Positions 1 through 11,783 of a stretch of 64,000 bases of DNA are shown piece by piece. Under the pieces are notes generated by a model. The model saw only the letters and a program-made list of their open reading frames with translations, did not search any database and was not told where the DNA came from. The position numbers and the translations under genes were made by a program. This DNA comes from Patiria miniata (taxonomy: Eukaryota; Echinodermata; Asteroidea; Valvatida; Asterinidae). The first letter of the stretch is position 1. Each line of letters begins with the position of its first letter. The stretch is taken from NCBI RefSeq assembly GCF_015706575.1, contig NW_024037056.1, positions 9,065,176 to 9,129,175 on the forward strand, given 5' to 3'.

Positions 1-973
1 TTTTGAGGAAAAGATGGTGGTGTACTCATTGCCTGCCTTTATTGCGATGTCACATTAAAAAAAAAAATGGTTTCGTTTTTTTTTTGGGGGGGGGGGGGGC
101 ACGGCCCCCTTTGCCCCCCGGATCCGCCCTTGATGATGTGCGGCGAACTCGACACTGACAGACCATGGAGGAATATGTGTTCTTATTCCTCCATGGACAG
201 ACCGGTTGTTGTGCGACTCTTGTCACTACGAAGCATCGGCCTCCCTCGGTGGTTGAGGCGCGGTGAAGTAATAGTGCAATCACTAGTACTAGTGTTATTA
301 TGAAGCATCCTTCTCCTAGATCCCTCGAGGAGTGTGTAGAAGCTGGTGAAATAGTAATACACTAGTCCCAATGGTGCTGTGCGGTTTCGAATGGCCATTG
401 GACTGCTAGTCATAGCTTGAACATGTTGTGCGGTTGTCTGGTGTTCTAGCCCAGCCAGAGCTAGTTCATCCCCGTCACCACAGCGGACCGCTCCCGCTGT
501 GGCCAGCCGGCTCCCCGTAGCCATTCCCCCGTAGTTCAGCTATGCTAGCCCGGTCTTGTCATTAACACTATCCTTGGTGCATAGTGCCTCGATTGACCTT
601 GGATACCCGATACCTGTGGTTCGAACTGTAGTGCGGCCTGGTACAATTGCTGGCCCCGTCCAGTTGCCGTTGCCTCCCCGGTCACCGTAGCGGACCGCTC
701 CCGCTTCGGTCAGACCGTCGATAACCCGTACCGTGCCGGTGCCCACTCAGTTCGTATTGGTTGACATGGTTTTGCCATAGTACATAGTACATGTATAGAC
801 TTTGTAGATGTCACAGGTGTAAAAAGTATTCCCCTTATTCTTTTTTAGATTCACCCCGCAAACCTTTATTCTGATTCAAAGCATCGTCTTGAATATTCAT
901 TTTCATTGACCAATCACTTTCGCCGTTACCACAATAGAGATTCGGAATACGGGGCGCGGCCCGCGTTAGCGCC

Positions 974-1048
974 ATTCCAATGCTAACCGGAGCCTAGGGA
1001 ACACCGGTCGTAAACTGAGCTTCCCTTTCCCGTATTTTCATCTTTCAG
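974..1048. repeat. 75-bp direct repeat, left copy (partner 1507-1581)
   Basis: Both copies begin ATTCCAATGCTAACCGGAGC and end TTTTCATCTTTCAG, with only a few differences. They lie 533 bp apart in direct orientation. They might be the ends of a short mobile element or a local duplication; nothing between them is recognisable. An AATAAA occurs just after the second copy. Confidence 0.7.
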
Positions 1049-1506
1049 GTAATTATTTTATTTAATTATATTATTCACTATCCATGGTTGCTTTAGTAAG
1101 ATTCAATCTTAATGTAATCATGTTGTATTTTTCGTCTTAAAGATTATAGGCTTAATAATATTGTCATGTTTAGACGATAATGTGGACGACGTTTAGACGA
1201 ATGTCCCCATAAATCCACTATTTCATTTTCTCTTTATCTGAGAGGACCTAGGATGTTTATATTATAAGACTTTACTTAATTACCTTGAAAGCAGTCGTTT
1301 CAAGACTTGTGTTCGTTAATTTCCTTAAGTTTTGTATGTTTCTGATCACATTTTATGACATTTCCAAGATGGCAGCCTTTAGGTAGATTTTGGCGGGAAA
1401 TTGCCGCCATCTTTCCAATCTGACTTGTTGATCATTTACTATATTAATTATTTGGCTTACTTTTAAGATTCCTATTGATTGTAATTTTGTAAATATTTTA
1501 AGTGGG

Positions 1507-1581
1507 ATTCCAATGCTAACCGGAGCCGAGGGAACACCGGTCCTTAACTGAGCTTCCCTTTCCCGTATTTTCATCTTTCAG
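1507..1581. repeat. 75-bp direct repeat, right copy
   Basis: Partner of 974-1048. It is followed by GTGTGAGAATAAATCACC, whereas the left copy is followed by GTAATTATTT, so the repeat stops sharply at the shared CAG. Confidence 0.7.
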
Positions 1582-1873
1582 TGTGAGAATAAATCACCAC
1601 ATCAGAACTGAGAAGCCGAGTCCTCTTCCCCTTTATTACTGACTCTAATAATACCAAGGGCCACATAGACACCAACTTGTTATCTCTATAACGCTACCAA
1701 AAACTACCAAAAGGAGAAACCCTATAGGTTGATGAAATCTAACAAAGTTATGTAAAGTTATGAGATAAATCAATCAGTGTATTGACATGTGTGACTGCCA
1801 CCCCAAAGCTCTGTTTCCCTCCAACGTATTGAATTATTGTTGACTCTAATAAATGTTTCATGAACTGCTATAG

Positions 1874-2053
1874 GGAACGCAACAACATAGTACTCCGTCG
1901 TGTCCGATGTAAACAAGTAGTTTTTTCCGTCTTTTCTCGAGAACGGTAAGACATTTAGGTTGGTTTCCTTTCAACCAGATGTTTGAAATAGGCTGAGTAA
2001 ACAATCCAAAACATTAAATTTTCGGGGATTTCAGGACCTAGTGCCCCTTAAAG
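1874..2053 (-). mobile_element. End of a TTAA-flanked TIR transposon, family shared with 30294-31773
   Basis: This stretch is an inverted, diverged copy of about 30294-30470. Both share the terminal motif AGGGGCACTAGGTCCTG next to TTAA, and internal words such as AGGTTGGTTTCCTTTCAACC (in one orientation or its complement). TTAA at the border fits the piggyBac/Kolobok target preference. Only one end is seen, so it is a fragment. Confidence 0.55.
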
Positions 2054-2253
2054 ATATAGTACATCATTTGTAATGTTTGCATTTTGTTCGTTTGAAGCAA
2101 CAAAAGTGTTCAAAATCTAATGAAGGATACTGAACAACTAACCTGATGAAGTTTTAGCTCAGCTTCAGCTGTACATTCCGAGAAAAACAGCATTCTAGGA
2201 TCTCAAATTCAAATCAAAAATTGTTCAATCATGTTTTGAATTGTTTTGAATAT

Positions 2254-2418
2254 TGGAATAAATGTGTGCTTCGGAGGTTTTTATCACTCTGTTTAAGACC
2301 ACTTAGAGTCTGGGTGCTGATAATTACCCGAGCCGGAGGCGAGGGTAATTATCAGCACCCAGGCTCTAAGTGGTCTTAAACATTGTGATAAATACCGTCG
2401 GAGCACATATTTATTCCC
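2254..2418. repeat. Foldback (long hairpin) element
   Basis: The left arm from GGAATAAATGTGTGCTTC is the near-perfect reverse complement of the right arm ending ATATTTATTCC. The arms are about 75-80 bp, meeting near 2336 at a short GC-rich centre (CCGAGCCGGAGGCGAGGG). There is no coding content. It is most simply a foldback MITE; transcribed, it would form one long stem. Confidence 0.75.
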
Positions 2419-2739
2419 ATTCATAAATACCTTTTCGGTAAGAAATAATCATATAATTCGTTCAAAACATCCCGATTTTGTTCAACAAATTCACTTTATG
2501 CTTTTTGAAACATCCCTCTTGCAAAATAATGGAGTGTTCAGCTGGCAAGTAAGATGTAAACAACCCTTTTATTGAGATTGACGCGCGCGTATCATGTTCT
2601 GCGCGATGTCGCGCAGAACGCACCTGGCGCGCCTGGTAGTGTTGCGCATGCCTACGTGAGGATTGTAAAGTTCAACCAATGAAACGATAAGAGGCACTGG
2701 ATTTTTAGGAGTCCACATTTTATTGTGACACTGGAAAAG

Positions 2740-3010
2740 TGTTTAAGACCAGCTAGCCATGTCTTTATCATCCGTTTAAGACCGGCCACGTGACGGGCTC
2801 TCGACCAATAGGAATGCGTAAACTGTCTGAGGTATTTATGAATTGCAGTTTTACGCGATGTCGCGCACTGATGCGACGAATTATAGCAACCGCGCACGTT
2901 TGTGCGTCATTCCAATGCTTGCGCGCGCTGCGCCGAATAACAAAAAGAACTACTAATTTAAGTTTCCTACGGTTCGTCTTAAGACACACCGTTGGAAAGG
3001 CCTTCTTTCG
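2740..3010. other. GC-rich dispersed-repeat-like segment
   Basis: It contains two close copies of GTTTAAGACC (2740 and 2774), also present in the foldback just upstream, and several GCGC-rich words. The four overlapping open frames on both strands have no recognisable domain and look like products of base composition. I cannot assign an element family. Confidence 0.35.
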
Positions 3011-4898
3011 TTGATTACTTCAAAATGATAGCTTGCCAGAAAGATTAATTTCACAGGGAGTTTAATCCACTTACTATCTTTCAACCTAGTATGTTTTTCA
3101 ACAATAATACGCCAGTTACTTTTTCGGATGGCTGCAAATGATGGACTACAGCTTTAAACAATATTAGTTTTTTAAAACTAACTCTACATGTTTTTTTTTA
3201 TCTCTGTTCACGTGGCCTATGGCTGCGCCCAGGCAAAACGCGCGTATTATACGTGCTTCCGATCTAGTTATTATTACGGTTCGTTAGTGAAAGCGTCAGA
3301 CACGCACGCGCACCACTGATTACTATAACCCATTGGATAAACACTCAAGCTGTGTTAGCTTCCGGTTCCATTCTAGGTTCCCAGACCTGACAGTTATTCC
3401 CGACGCTCACGTCTAAATTGTAGGTCAGGCATTCGCTCGTTCCCTCCCCCCCCCCGCCCTGCAAACATGACGCTGGGATACGCTGATGAGCTGCACAGAA
3501 TCTTGTGAAGGAAGTGGCCTATGACCTATGTATAACGCATCTGGCTGCAGTTGTTCAAGACCGCAGTTAGACAATGTGCGCAAATGTTATCCAAAAACTT
3601 CCCCCCATAGAAATGCACACATTCCATACCGGATGTGATTTCTTTTTCGTCGCGGACCATGTGGACAAAATTTTGAGCGTTGCATACTGCAATCCGACCG
3701 TTCATGATTCGAAACGGAGCCTGGGCGAGTGACGGGAACTGTAAATTTACAACACAAATAAGTTTTACAGAATTTCCTACATTATTACGCTTTTCAACGC
3801 TTTTCAAAAACAATCTCTTAATTGGATTAAAAGAGTAATGAATCAGTCTTAACGGCCGTTTCAAACCTTGCAGAGTCATGACCGTGATGACGCACAGGTC
3901 ACAGTTCACGCAAAATCCAACCAATCTGAGCGTGAATTCATCAGAGTATCCCAGCGTCCTGTTTGCAGGGGTACGAGCGAAGGTCAGGCAGTCTCCGTGG
4001 CTAAAAATATACATGACGACATTGACGGCCCTTTTTCATAGCTCGGTTTCGCTTCCGAATTCGCTTTATCGCTTATAGCTTTTAATTTTCCGATCAAATT
4101 TTTAAATAAATCACTTGCCTCAAAATATCATACAGTTATGATGATACAGTTTGATATTTCTTTAAAAAAATATTGACTAATGTTGACCTGGAATCTTCAG
4201 TATGGCACCCAAATAGCATTGTTAGCAGGCGGAGCCGAATGGAGACCACGCCGACTTTTGGAAAATGCCGGTAACGGTCATCAAATTCAAAATAGTTTAT
4301 GACGCAGCAAAAAAACTCGACCCTCGTATGAACGACCGAGTAAACTTGATGTACAAAGTCGTCGTTGAATTTCAAATTTTCTAAATGAAAGCAATACATA
4401 TTATTTATATAATAGAGGGCGCTCTTTAGTGTGAGCTGCCATTTTATTTAGCTGTTAGTTTTTGTTTTAGTAATCCATTTTTATCTTTGTCCGTGTTTGT
4501 CATCCTTGCTTTTAAGCTGATAATCGTGCCTCTTCAATGTGAAGTGAACATTGTTACTGCTTTTTGGCTGGAATTGTGATGTTTTTGTAATGGATTCTGC
4601 TGTAGTATTGAACTTGTGTCATACTCATCCATACACAATCTTCATGGGCTACAATGTACACAACATGGACACTGTACATACCGTATCTCTCGTGAGTACA
4701 TGTGCTGCCTCAACAACATGGACACTATACATGCCGTATCTCTCGTGAGTACATGTGAAGGTGCTTGAATTGTGTTGTGTGCAATAGCTCTGCTGACAAC
4801 TGGATTTTGCAAAACTCTACTCTGTACACATGAACTGCAAGCTTGTGTGTGAACATCAACAGTGCACTGTGATAACCACCGGTGATTAGGAAGCAGCC

Positions 4899-5540
4899 AT
4901 GTACAACTATACTAAGGAGTTTCTTTTGAACATACGCAATACTAGGGTGCATGTTAGAACTAGGAGTAATTTTGATCCAGCTGTGTGGAAATTAATGAAA
5001 GAATTAAAGATAGCAAAAGTCACACGTCGCGGCTGTAGATCGGGCAAAAGCAAACTGAGACAAATAAAAACCCGTATCACAACTCGCTCACATACCTGCA
5101 TTCATAAAGTCCGTGGAGTTTGCCATGCAAACCTAGCTACATGTAACATATCGAAAGCTGTAACTGAACCAAAAACATGTGTTCTGCCTAGGGTCTACCT
5201 ATGTAATCCCCGGTCTCTTAACAACAAGTTTGATGAATTTAGTACAGTGGTGGAAGACTTAGATGTTGATATTGCTGGTGTTTCAGAGTCATGGTTCACA
5301 TCGGAAAACCCAGTGGAACATTTTCAGATCCCGAATTACGCTCTCATGACAAAGAACCGTACACGGAGACGTGGAGGCGGGGTAGCCATTTATGCTCGCG
5401 AGAACCTAGGAGTTCAAGAAGTTGATTCTATTACTGTGCCAAACCACCTGGAAGAATTGTGGGTGAAAGCCAGACCGCAAAGACTATCGCGTGAAATTTC
5501 TGTGTTGTTTTATGCCATTATTTATTCACCACCAGGTTGA
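4899..5540 (+). pseudogene. LINE apurinic-type endonuclease, N-terminal fragment
   Basis: A 213-residue frame with a basic N-terminus. From about residue 105 it carries the endonuclease/exonuclease/phosphatase fold of non-LTR elements: CNPRSLNNKFDEF, then DIAGVSESWF (glutamate-bearing strand) and RRGGGVAIYARENL. It stops at IIYSPPG, where the usual GDFN and SDH catalytic segments should follow, and the next recognisable sequence is already reverse transcriptase. This indicates an internal deletion at about 5538. Confidence 0.8.
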
Positions 5541-6151
5541 TCAGAGAGTTCTCATATAAACTTAGTAAACCTCTCGCTAACATCCTCAACCAACCATACC
5601 ATGAAGGAACAGTTCCACCTCAGTGGAAGAGAGCTGTGGTCGTCCCAATTCCCAAATCAAAACCAGCCACTGTTGACAAGTTGAGACCAATATCCCTGAC
5701 TGACCACTATGCTAAAGTTGCTGAGGGATTCAGGGCAAGGTGGTTGTTGCGGGACTTAGAGAAATCAATCGACCCCAATCAATACGGGAATCGCAAAGGA
5801 GTCTCTACCACCCATTACCTAGTTAAACTCATGGACACCTTGTTTATGAATTCTGATAAGCCTGGTCATGTTAGCTCTGTCGTTATCACTGATTTCAGTA
5901 AGGCCTTTGATTTAGTTGACCACACTGTACTCATGAGAAAATTTATCGCCCTCGATGTCCGACCTTCAGTTGTTACATGGGTTGCCAGTTTTCTCAACGA
6001 ACGAGAACAGTGTGTTCGCTATCATGACCAAACCAGCGATTGGATCAGGTTGAAGGGTGGTGTGCCTCAAGGTACACGCATTGGTCCACTTGGTTTTGTC
6101 GCTGTGGTTAACGACGCAGCTTCAGACACCTCGCTTACCACCTTGAAATAA
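5537..6151 (+). pseudogene. LINE reverse transcriptase, fingers and palm
   Basis: Family motifs in order: PPQWKRAVVVPIPK, LRPISLTDH, VITDFSKAFDLVDH and GGVPQGTRIGPLGF. The frame ends at 6151, and the catalytic YVDD motif follows at about 6154-6165 in another frame, so there is a frameshift just before the active site. The length is well below a normal LINE polymerase. Confidence 0.85.
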
Positions 6152-6152
6152 T

Positions 6153-6899
6153 TATGTAGACGATTTAACTCTGATAGAGACAAGAGCGCATAATGCACCA
6201 TCAGTTATGCAAGGTCATCTTGATGAATTTGAGGAGTGGGCTATGCATAACCATATGAAACTTAATCCTAAGAAATGTGCCTCCATGAAAGTGTCTTTCA
6301 TGAAAAAGAACCTAGACGAGCAACCACTAAAGATTGCTAATGAAACTCTTCAGTCTGTGGCAGATGCCAAAATTCTAGGTGTTCACATCAGGGCTGACTT
6401 AAAATGGGGTACCCAGATCACAGAAATGCTTTAAAAAGCCAACGGTAGATTGTATCTCCTGAAACTTCTCAAGCGTTTCAACTTGCCTATGGATGATCTT
6501 ATCACTGTCTTCTCTGGTTTCGTACGTCCTTTAGCAGAGTATGCAGCCCCTGTATGGCATCCTGGGCTCACTGTCATTGAGAGCACTGCATTGGAGCGAG
6601 TCCAGAGGAGGGCGTGTAAGATCATCTTTGGCAATCAGTTCAAGTCTTACGATGAGGCACTTGAAGTGTGTAAGTTGCCTACTTTGTTTGATAGACGGGA
6701 ACAGCTTTGTGTGAACTTCTTTAGCTCACTTATCAATTCAGAGCGTTTCAGTAGTTGGGTCCCACCAAAGAAGAGTACCATTCATAGTAAAGTATTAAGG
6801 AACTCACAAAAATTAGCCATCCCAAGGTGTAGATCGACCTGCTGTCAGAAAAACCCTCTCCTATACATGGCCAATCTGTGGAACAAGGATGGCTCATAG
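6153..6899 (+). pseudogene. LINE reverse transcriptase, YVDD motif to thumb and C-terminus
   Basis: It begins with YVDDLTLIETRA and continues through HMKLNPKKC and AKILGVHI, with a TAA at 6432-6434. The thumb region then runs to a stop at 6897-6899: LLKLLKRFNLP, RPLAEYAAPVWHPGLT, LERVQRRACKIIFG and a closing LWNKDG. These are the usual tail motifs of CR1/L2-clade elements. Confidence 0.8.
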
Positions 6900-7911
6900 T
6901 ATTTTGATTTTGTATCCTGACTTGCTACAGCCAGAAACTTTTGCATCCTTGATTAATTGATACTCGCTTATTTTCATGCTTTCAACCACATGTACCAGTA
7001 TCAATATCATTTCAAATAATGTGCAATAGTAATTTTTATTTTCACTCTCAGAGTGGGCTGGTGTAGAGGCAGCGTTGGTTGGTCGTGGGAGACGTCTTTT
7101 TGACTAACTCTTTTTTTACTAAAGGGGTGTCTCTCTATTCTGATTGAAGTTGTTTTGGCTAGTTTATTTTGAAATTGTTCCTTTGGGATGCAGTTTATCA
7201 GTTTTAACTATTCCAGTGTATTAAGTGATCTTGACACTTGTGCGGACTGATGTGCTCCGTCCCGGCTTAATTGTCCATGGAATTGATTCCATTCATGGGA
7301 TGATTGGGTCGGGATGGAGTGGATGAGTTTGCGCGGGTGTCGAGACTGCGCTGGTTCGTCTGCGCTTTGGTGCATTTTAGTCTTTTACTTTTCTTAAATT
7401 TTTTAAAAATATATTGAATGTTATCTCTTCATGCTTTTTTTTTTTAATATTGTAATATTTGTTGCAATTCAGTTTTTTGCTGTGATTACAATTTTTAATA
7501 AACCTTTTATGTAATGATATGAAATGAATTAATCATCAACTAAGTTTGTAAAGTTTTAAATAAGAAATTAACAGTAAATAAAACCGTATATTGACTCGAA
7601 AATGCTCGGGCGCTATCCGATTGTCGACGAAATGAGTTCGACAAACTTCGGACAATTTCGGAAAAAGGAGGAATGTCTCCCGTTTTAGTCACGTGACGTA
7701 AATTGTAATACAATGTTATACCGAAGGCTACCTGACCTAAGATTCATCAGGAATAGTCAGAATCTTTTGGTCTGGGAACCAGACTAGTCCCATTCGTGAT
7801 ATGTTACATCGTGTGAAGTACGAATGGTTAAGTTGAGATGACGTCACACTAACGAACAAGATTCCTCTGATGTGTATGGTGAGACAGCACATTTGAACCA
7901 TTCTCTGTTGA

Positions 7912-8016
7912 CAGTAATTACAATGGAACAGTGCCCCCACACTGTTGGCTTGGATGTCATGACCTCTGTCCTGTTTACAATTCAGGTCATGACATCCGGG
8001 GTCTTGTGTTCTATCG
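7912..8016 (+). repeat. DIRS/Ngaro terminal repeat A1
   Basis: 105 bp beginning CAGTAATTACAATGGAACAG and ending GTGTTCTATCG. It is nearly identical to 20970-21074. It includes an inverted pair, GGATGTCATGACCT and AGGTCATGACATCC, which could form a hairpin. Confidence 0.9.
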
Positions 8017-8076
8017 CGCATTCACGCCGCATGATCTGGCTTTCGATGCCGTAAAAAATCGTCAAATTGACACAAA

Positions 8077-8865
8077 ATGTCCGTTGCAGAGCACGATTCT
8101 GGTGAAAATACACAACTGTTGACTTTGCTCAACGATATTCAGAAGAGATTATCGGCACTAGAAACGAAGATTGCCCCGAATTTGGAGGAAACGTCAGCCG
8201 TTACAAAGGACAGTGTGGTCAAAACGACACAACACGACAATCCCGATTGCGCCTGTGATAATCAGGCAGACACACCAGCCACTGACACCGGTGCGGCCGC
8301 CATCAGTAAAGAAGATATCCAAAAGGAATTCAGTGCGGTTAAGGATACCGTCTCACGAGTACATCTGGACTCTTCCCTCGGGCTGTGTGAGGGCCCCTGC
8401 CCATCAGGTACCAATAATAAAACTGAGAGGGCACTTTACTTTCTGCTACAAAAGAGCAGTCGCTACGTAGAAACGGCTCTGAAAGTGCTTCAACTAGCGT
8501 ACAGCGACCTTCACAAGAATGAAAGTGTGGATCCAGCATTCTTGGACCAGCTGGCTGTAATTTTGAAAGCCAACTTGGACTACAATCAGCGTGAGTACGA
8601 GGCAGTTATTGTGGCATCACAATTCGACGAGGATACCTCCAAGTTGTTTCGCAGCTTTCATAAAAACAATGCTTGCTTCTCTGATCGAGGGGTGAACCAG
8701 CTAAAATTAGCAGCAGAACTAGCCGCAGCTTCAAGTAAACCAGCATCAGGGGCACGTTCAAATACTAGGTCATATGCCTCAAGAGGCAGGGGTTATTCTT
8801 ATAGAAATTATGGTAGAGGTGTAGGTGGTCGTGGTCAAGGTAGAACGGATGTGTTCCATGACTAA
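8077..8865 (+). pseudogene. DIRS/Ngaro ORF1 (gag-like) part
   Basis: A 262-residue open stretch with a coiled-coil-like N-terminus (LLTLLNDIQKRLSALETKI), an acidic middle and an Arg/Gly/Tyr-rich tail (repeated RG/YRNYGRG words) typical of nucleic-acid-binding ORF1 proteins. Its position between A1 and the reverse transcriptase fits. No zinc knuckle is evident. It belongs to a fossil element. Confidence 0.65.
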
Positions 8866-8919
8866 GCAGCCAACTATCCTCCCAACCAACCTCAATATGG
8901 AGGAGAATAGTTCTGAATC

Positions 8920-9935
8920 ATGCCACTCTCTAACTATTCCACGTGGCAAGAAATAGGTGCGTCGCCTACTGTTATTAGTTGGCTTCAATGCGGTGTTACA
9001 CTACCGTTTACCACTGACCCACCGGTGATTGAATTACCTAACAGAAATTTTGCAAGTGATCAAATAACATTTTTGAATAGTGAGATTAAGAACTTGCTTC
9101 AGAAAGGTATTATTGCCAGATGTGCCTTTAAACCTTGAGTTGTCTCTCCACTGAATGTGGTACCGAAGAAGGGCAAAAATAAGTAGAGACTTATTATTGA
9201 TTTACGTGTTGTTAATTCTTACATTGATTCTCCCAAGTTTTCTAACGAGAAAATTGACGTTGTTTATTCATAAGTGAAGAGTGAGGACCAGTTAATTACG
9301 ATTGATCTCAAGGATGGGTTTCATCATGTGCCTGTTTGTGAATCTCATCAAACCTTCCTAGGTTTTAAATGGAATCATAATTATTATTGCTGGACCAGAC
9401 TTCAATTTGGGTTAAATGCCTCACCTTACTTCTTTGCAAAAGTTTTGCGACCGGTTCTTGGATATGTTAGGGTCTGTGGTTTACGTGCAGCCCTGTTTGT
9501 TGATGACTGGTTACTTGCGGCATCCAAAAGTAATATTGCTGCTCAATCAGACTTCCTAATTGCCACTCTTGAGGATCTTGGGTGGACAATTAATTATGAC
9601 AAATCCTCATTGGTACCTGAACGAACAAAATTGTGGATCGGGTATAATATCTCAACCTGCCCGGGCACTGTGCCAACAATATGCATTCCTCAAGAGAAAA
9701 CGCGAAAACTCCGGCGCGACATTCAGAGGGCGCTACGAAAACCAACCATACAAGCAAGTGGCCCTTGCACGCATAGCCGGACAAGTGTGTGTCTATGGCA
9801 CAGGTGATCTTACCTGCAAAACTGTTGCTTCGCAATGTGTACAGGGTCATTGCAACCAAGACTTCTTGGCACGACAGTCTGAAACTTACGCCAGCAGCGA
9901 TAAAGGACCTACAATGGTGGCGCGAGGCCCTAAAC
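8920..9935 (+). pseudogene. DIRS/Ngaro reverse transcriptase part
   Basis: Family motifs: LLQKGIIARC, then ITIDLKDGFHHVPV, RLQFGLNASPYFFAKVLRP and the catalytic LFVDDWLLA, followed by the connection region ending DLQWWREALNY just before an inserted TIR element. These are characteristic of DIRS-order polymerases. The stretch is broken. Confidence 0.8.
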
Positions 9936-11337
9936 TACGGTGGCCCACAACTGTCACGGCAAAAGCAAAAGCGCCACGGCAAGCGCAACATTGCCGCGGC
10001 AAGCGCAACAGCGCCACGGCAAGCGCAAAAGCGCCACGGCAAAAGAAAAAGCGCCGCGGCAAAACAAAAAGCGCCACGGCAAAAGAAAAAGCGCCACGGC
10101 AAAACAAAAAGCGCCGCGGCAAAAGAAAAAGCGCCACGGCAAAACAAAAAGCGCCCCGGCAAGCGCAAAAGCGCCACGGCAAGCGCAAAAGCGCCTCGGC
10201 GAAAGCAAAAGCGCCACGGGTTTATTGGGAAGGGGCGTAATCAAACATGCCGCTACTACATCAAAAAATAAAATGGGAAGGAGAATGGCCGCCACCAGGA
10301 ATTATTATTAAGCACAGAATTTAATTCCCTGAGAAGTGATTTTATGGCTGAGAAAATAGCAAGGAAAACCTGTGCAAGCAACGTTCAGGGAAGAGTTTTG
10401 AAATTCCCGCTCTCTGGGAATTTCTAACCTAATGGGCCCGCGGGCGAGTTACGTGTTGACAAGCCTTACCCACCCACTGTCGCAGCCCTGCAGGAGAGCC
10501 TTAATCGACTTCCTAGATGTGTATGATATACTGAAAAAGAAAAAAAAAATTAACCCATACACTCTGGGCAGCTCACTTGCGTGCCTACACTGGTATACAC
10601 ACCTGTGAACTAGGGCTCGAATTAACGGAACTCTTCTCTGCATGCTAGTCGGAAGAGAACAAACATGTCTTCAAAAATGCATCAGCTCACAGAGCCTCCC
10701 GTCCTCGTAATTGTTTGCATCCCACGAAATGTAAAGAAATGAGGAACGGCCCTGATGGTGCTGATATAGCGAGTCCTACTTTCCCTCTCCTTTATAAACT
10801 GTGTTTCACGGCAGCAACTCTCTTGGAATAATCTTGGAATCATCCTACAAAAAATTAATATCGACGATTTATCAGTCCCTGAACGTTGCTTCACTGACCG
10901 GTTTTCCTTGCTATTTTCTCAGCCATAAAACCACTTCTCAAAGAATTAAAGTCTGTGATTAATAAGAATTCCTGGTGGCGGCCATTCTCCTTCCCATTTT
11001 ATTTTTTGATGTAGTAGCGGCATGTATGATTACGCCCCTTCCCAATAAAACCGTGGCGCTTTTACTTTCGCCGTGTCGCTTTTGCGCTTGCCGCGGCGCT
11101 TTTGCTTTTGCCGCGGCGCTAATTTTGCGCTTGCCGCGGCGCTTTTGCGCTTGCCGCGGCGCTTTTGCGCTTGCCGCGGCGCTTTTGCGCTTGCCGCGGC
11201 GCTTTTGCGCTTGCCGCGGCGCTTTTGCGCTTGCCGCGGCGCTTTTGCGCTTGCCGCGGCGCTTTTGCGCTTGCCGCGGCGCTTTTGCGCTTGCCGCGGC
11301 GCTTTTGCGCTTGCCGTGACAGTTGTGGGCCACCGTA
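9936..11337. mobile_element. Long-TIR DNA transposon with minisatellite arms, inserted in the DIRS element
   Basis: The ends are exact inverted repeats (TACGGTGGCCCACAACTGTC at left, its complement at right) flanked by the 6-bp duplication CTAAAC (9930-9935 and 11338-11343). The inverted arms reach inward to roughly 10395 and 10878, about 460 bp each. Much of each arm is a tandem array of a 20-bp unit around CGGCAAGCGCAAAAGCGCC (9956-10218 and, inverted, 11060-11320). The middle (10396-10877) has no recognisable gene. Superfamily is uncertain; 6-bp duplications are known for a few groups such as IS3EU and Dada, but no transposase is present. Open frames through the arrays are an artefact of the repeat. 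Confidence 0.85.
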
Positions 11338-11343
11338 CTAAAC

Positions 11344-11783
11344 AATTGGAACCACACTCCAATACAGCGACGACCTGTGGAACTCCAAATGTTTACCGAT
11401 GCATCGTCCACAGGTTGGGGAGCATGGATCCTCGAACAAAAAGCAGCAGGTTTTTGGAACAAAAGGTTGAGCAACATGCCCTCCAAATATCGCGAAATGA
11501 AGTGTGCAGTACTTATGGCACTTCATTCGTTCCCCCCAGAGTAAAGGGGAAGTCAATCGAAATTGTGTCCGACAACATCAGCACGGTGGCCTACTTGAAC
11601 CATCTCGGGGGACCGGCACAGGACTTGTCAGATATTTCAACAGCGATATGGGCTTTAGCTTTTCAACACAATATCGCCATCGCCGCACGATATTTAGCAG
11701 GCCGGGACAACAGTTTGGCCGATGCCCTCTCCCGACTCAACCCGCGGTACGAATGGCGACTTCACACGGGTCTCTTCCAATAG
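11344..11783 (+). pseudogene. DIRS/Ngaro RNase H part
   Basis: It begins shortly after the TIR insertion. Motifs: LQMFTDASSTGWGAWI (first catalytic Asp), then EIVSDNISTVAYLNHLGG and AGRDNSLADALSRL, the last a hallmark of DIRS and related RNase H domains. It lies downstream of the reverse transcriptase and upstream of the recombinase, as in the family. It is broken. Confidence 0.8.

Larger units (their letters stand above)
1..3273. other. Gene-free left flank
   Basis: I see no supported exon here. The start has homopolymer runs (A and G tracts at 58-100), a small perfect hairpin around 165-197 with 13-bp arms (CCATGGAGGAATA), and two related GC-rich blocks at about 470-510 and 680-720 sharing AGCGGACCGCTCCCGCT. 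Further right are a 75-bp direct repeat, a transposon end (1874-2053) and a large foldback, listed separately. Open frames in this stretch are short, overlap one another and have no recognisable domain. Confidence 0.6.
4403..7527 (+). mobile_element. CR1/L2-like LINE, internally deleted
   Basis: The sequence between 4403 and 7527 is absent from the otherwise matching duplicate at about 36050, so it was inserted as a unit. It has a 5' leader of about 490 bp, an endonuclease fragment, a reverse transcriptase fragment and a 3' part ending with TATGAAATGAAT, like the short TGAA-type tails of L2 elements. Exact target-site duplications are not clear by eye. The endonuclease C-terminal half and the N-terminal part of the reverse transcriptase are missing in between, so this copy is dead. 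Confidence 0.8.
3274..7862. mobile_element. Non-autonomous TIR transposon, copy 1, split by a LINE
   Basis: The left end ACGGTTCGTTAGTGAAAGCG and right end GACGTCACACTAACGAAC are inverted relatives. A compact 145-bp member of the family at 63784-63928 carries the same ends (ATCCGGCTCGTTAGT and ACTAACGAACCGGAT). The interior 3344-4400 and 7530-7862 matches 34202-36322 base for base over long stretches, apart from the LINE, so the element was present before the segmental duplication. A 162-codon open frame on the minus strand (3526-4014) is not kept open in copy 2 and is not taken as a gene. Confidence 0.65.

Noticed and set aside
183-746. Two minus-strand frames near the left edge
   Set aside because: No domain, GC-rich repeated words, no splice context.
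3526-4014. 162-codon minus-strand frame
   Set aside because: It lies in the non-autonomous TIR element and is not open in the duplicate at 35150-35650; no known domain.
9560-10271. Long open frames (160-226 residues) rich in Lys/Arg/Ala/Pro
   Set aside because: They run through the 20-bp tandem array, which is open in several frames on both strands; no domain apart from the reverse transcriptase remnant at the left.
10959-11486. Long frames on both strands in the right arm
   Set aside because: Same tandem-array artefact in the inverted arm.
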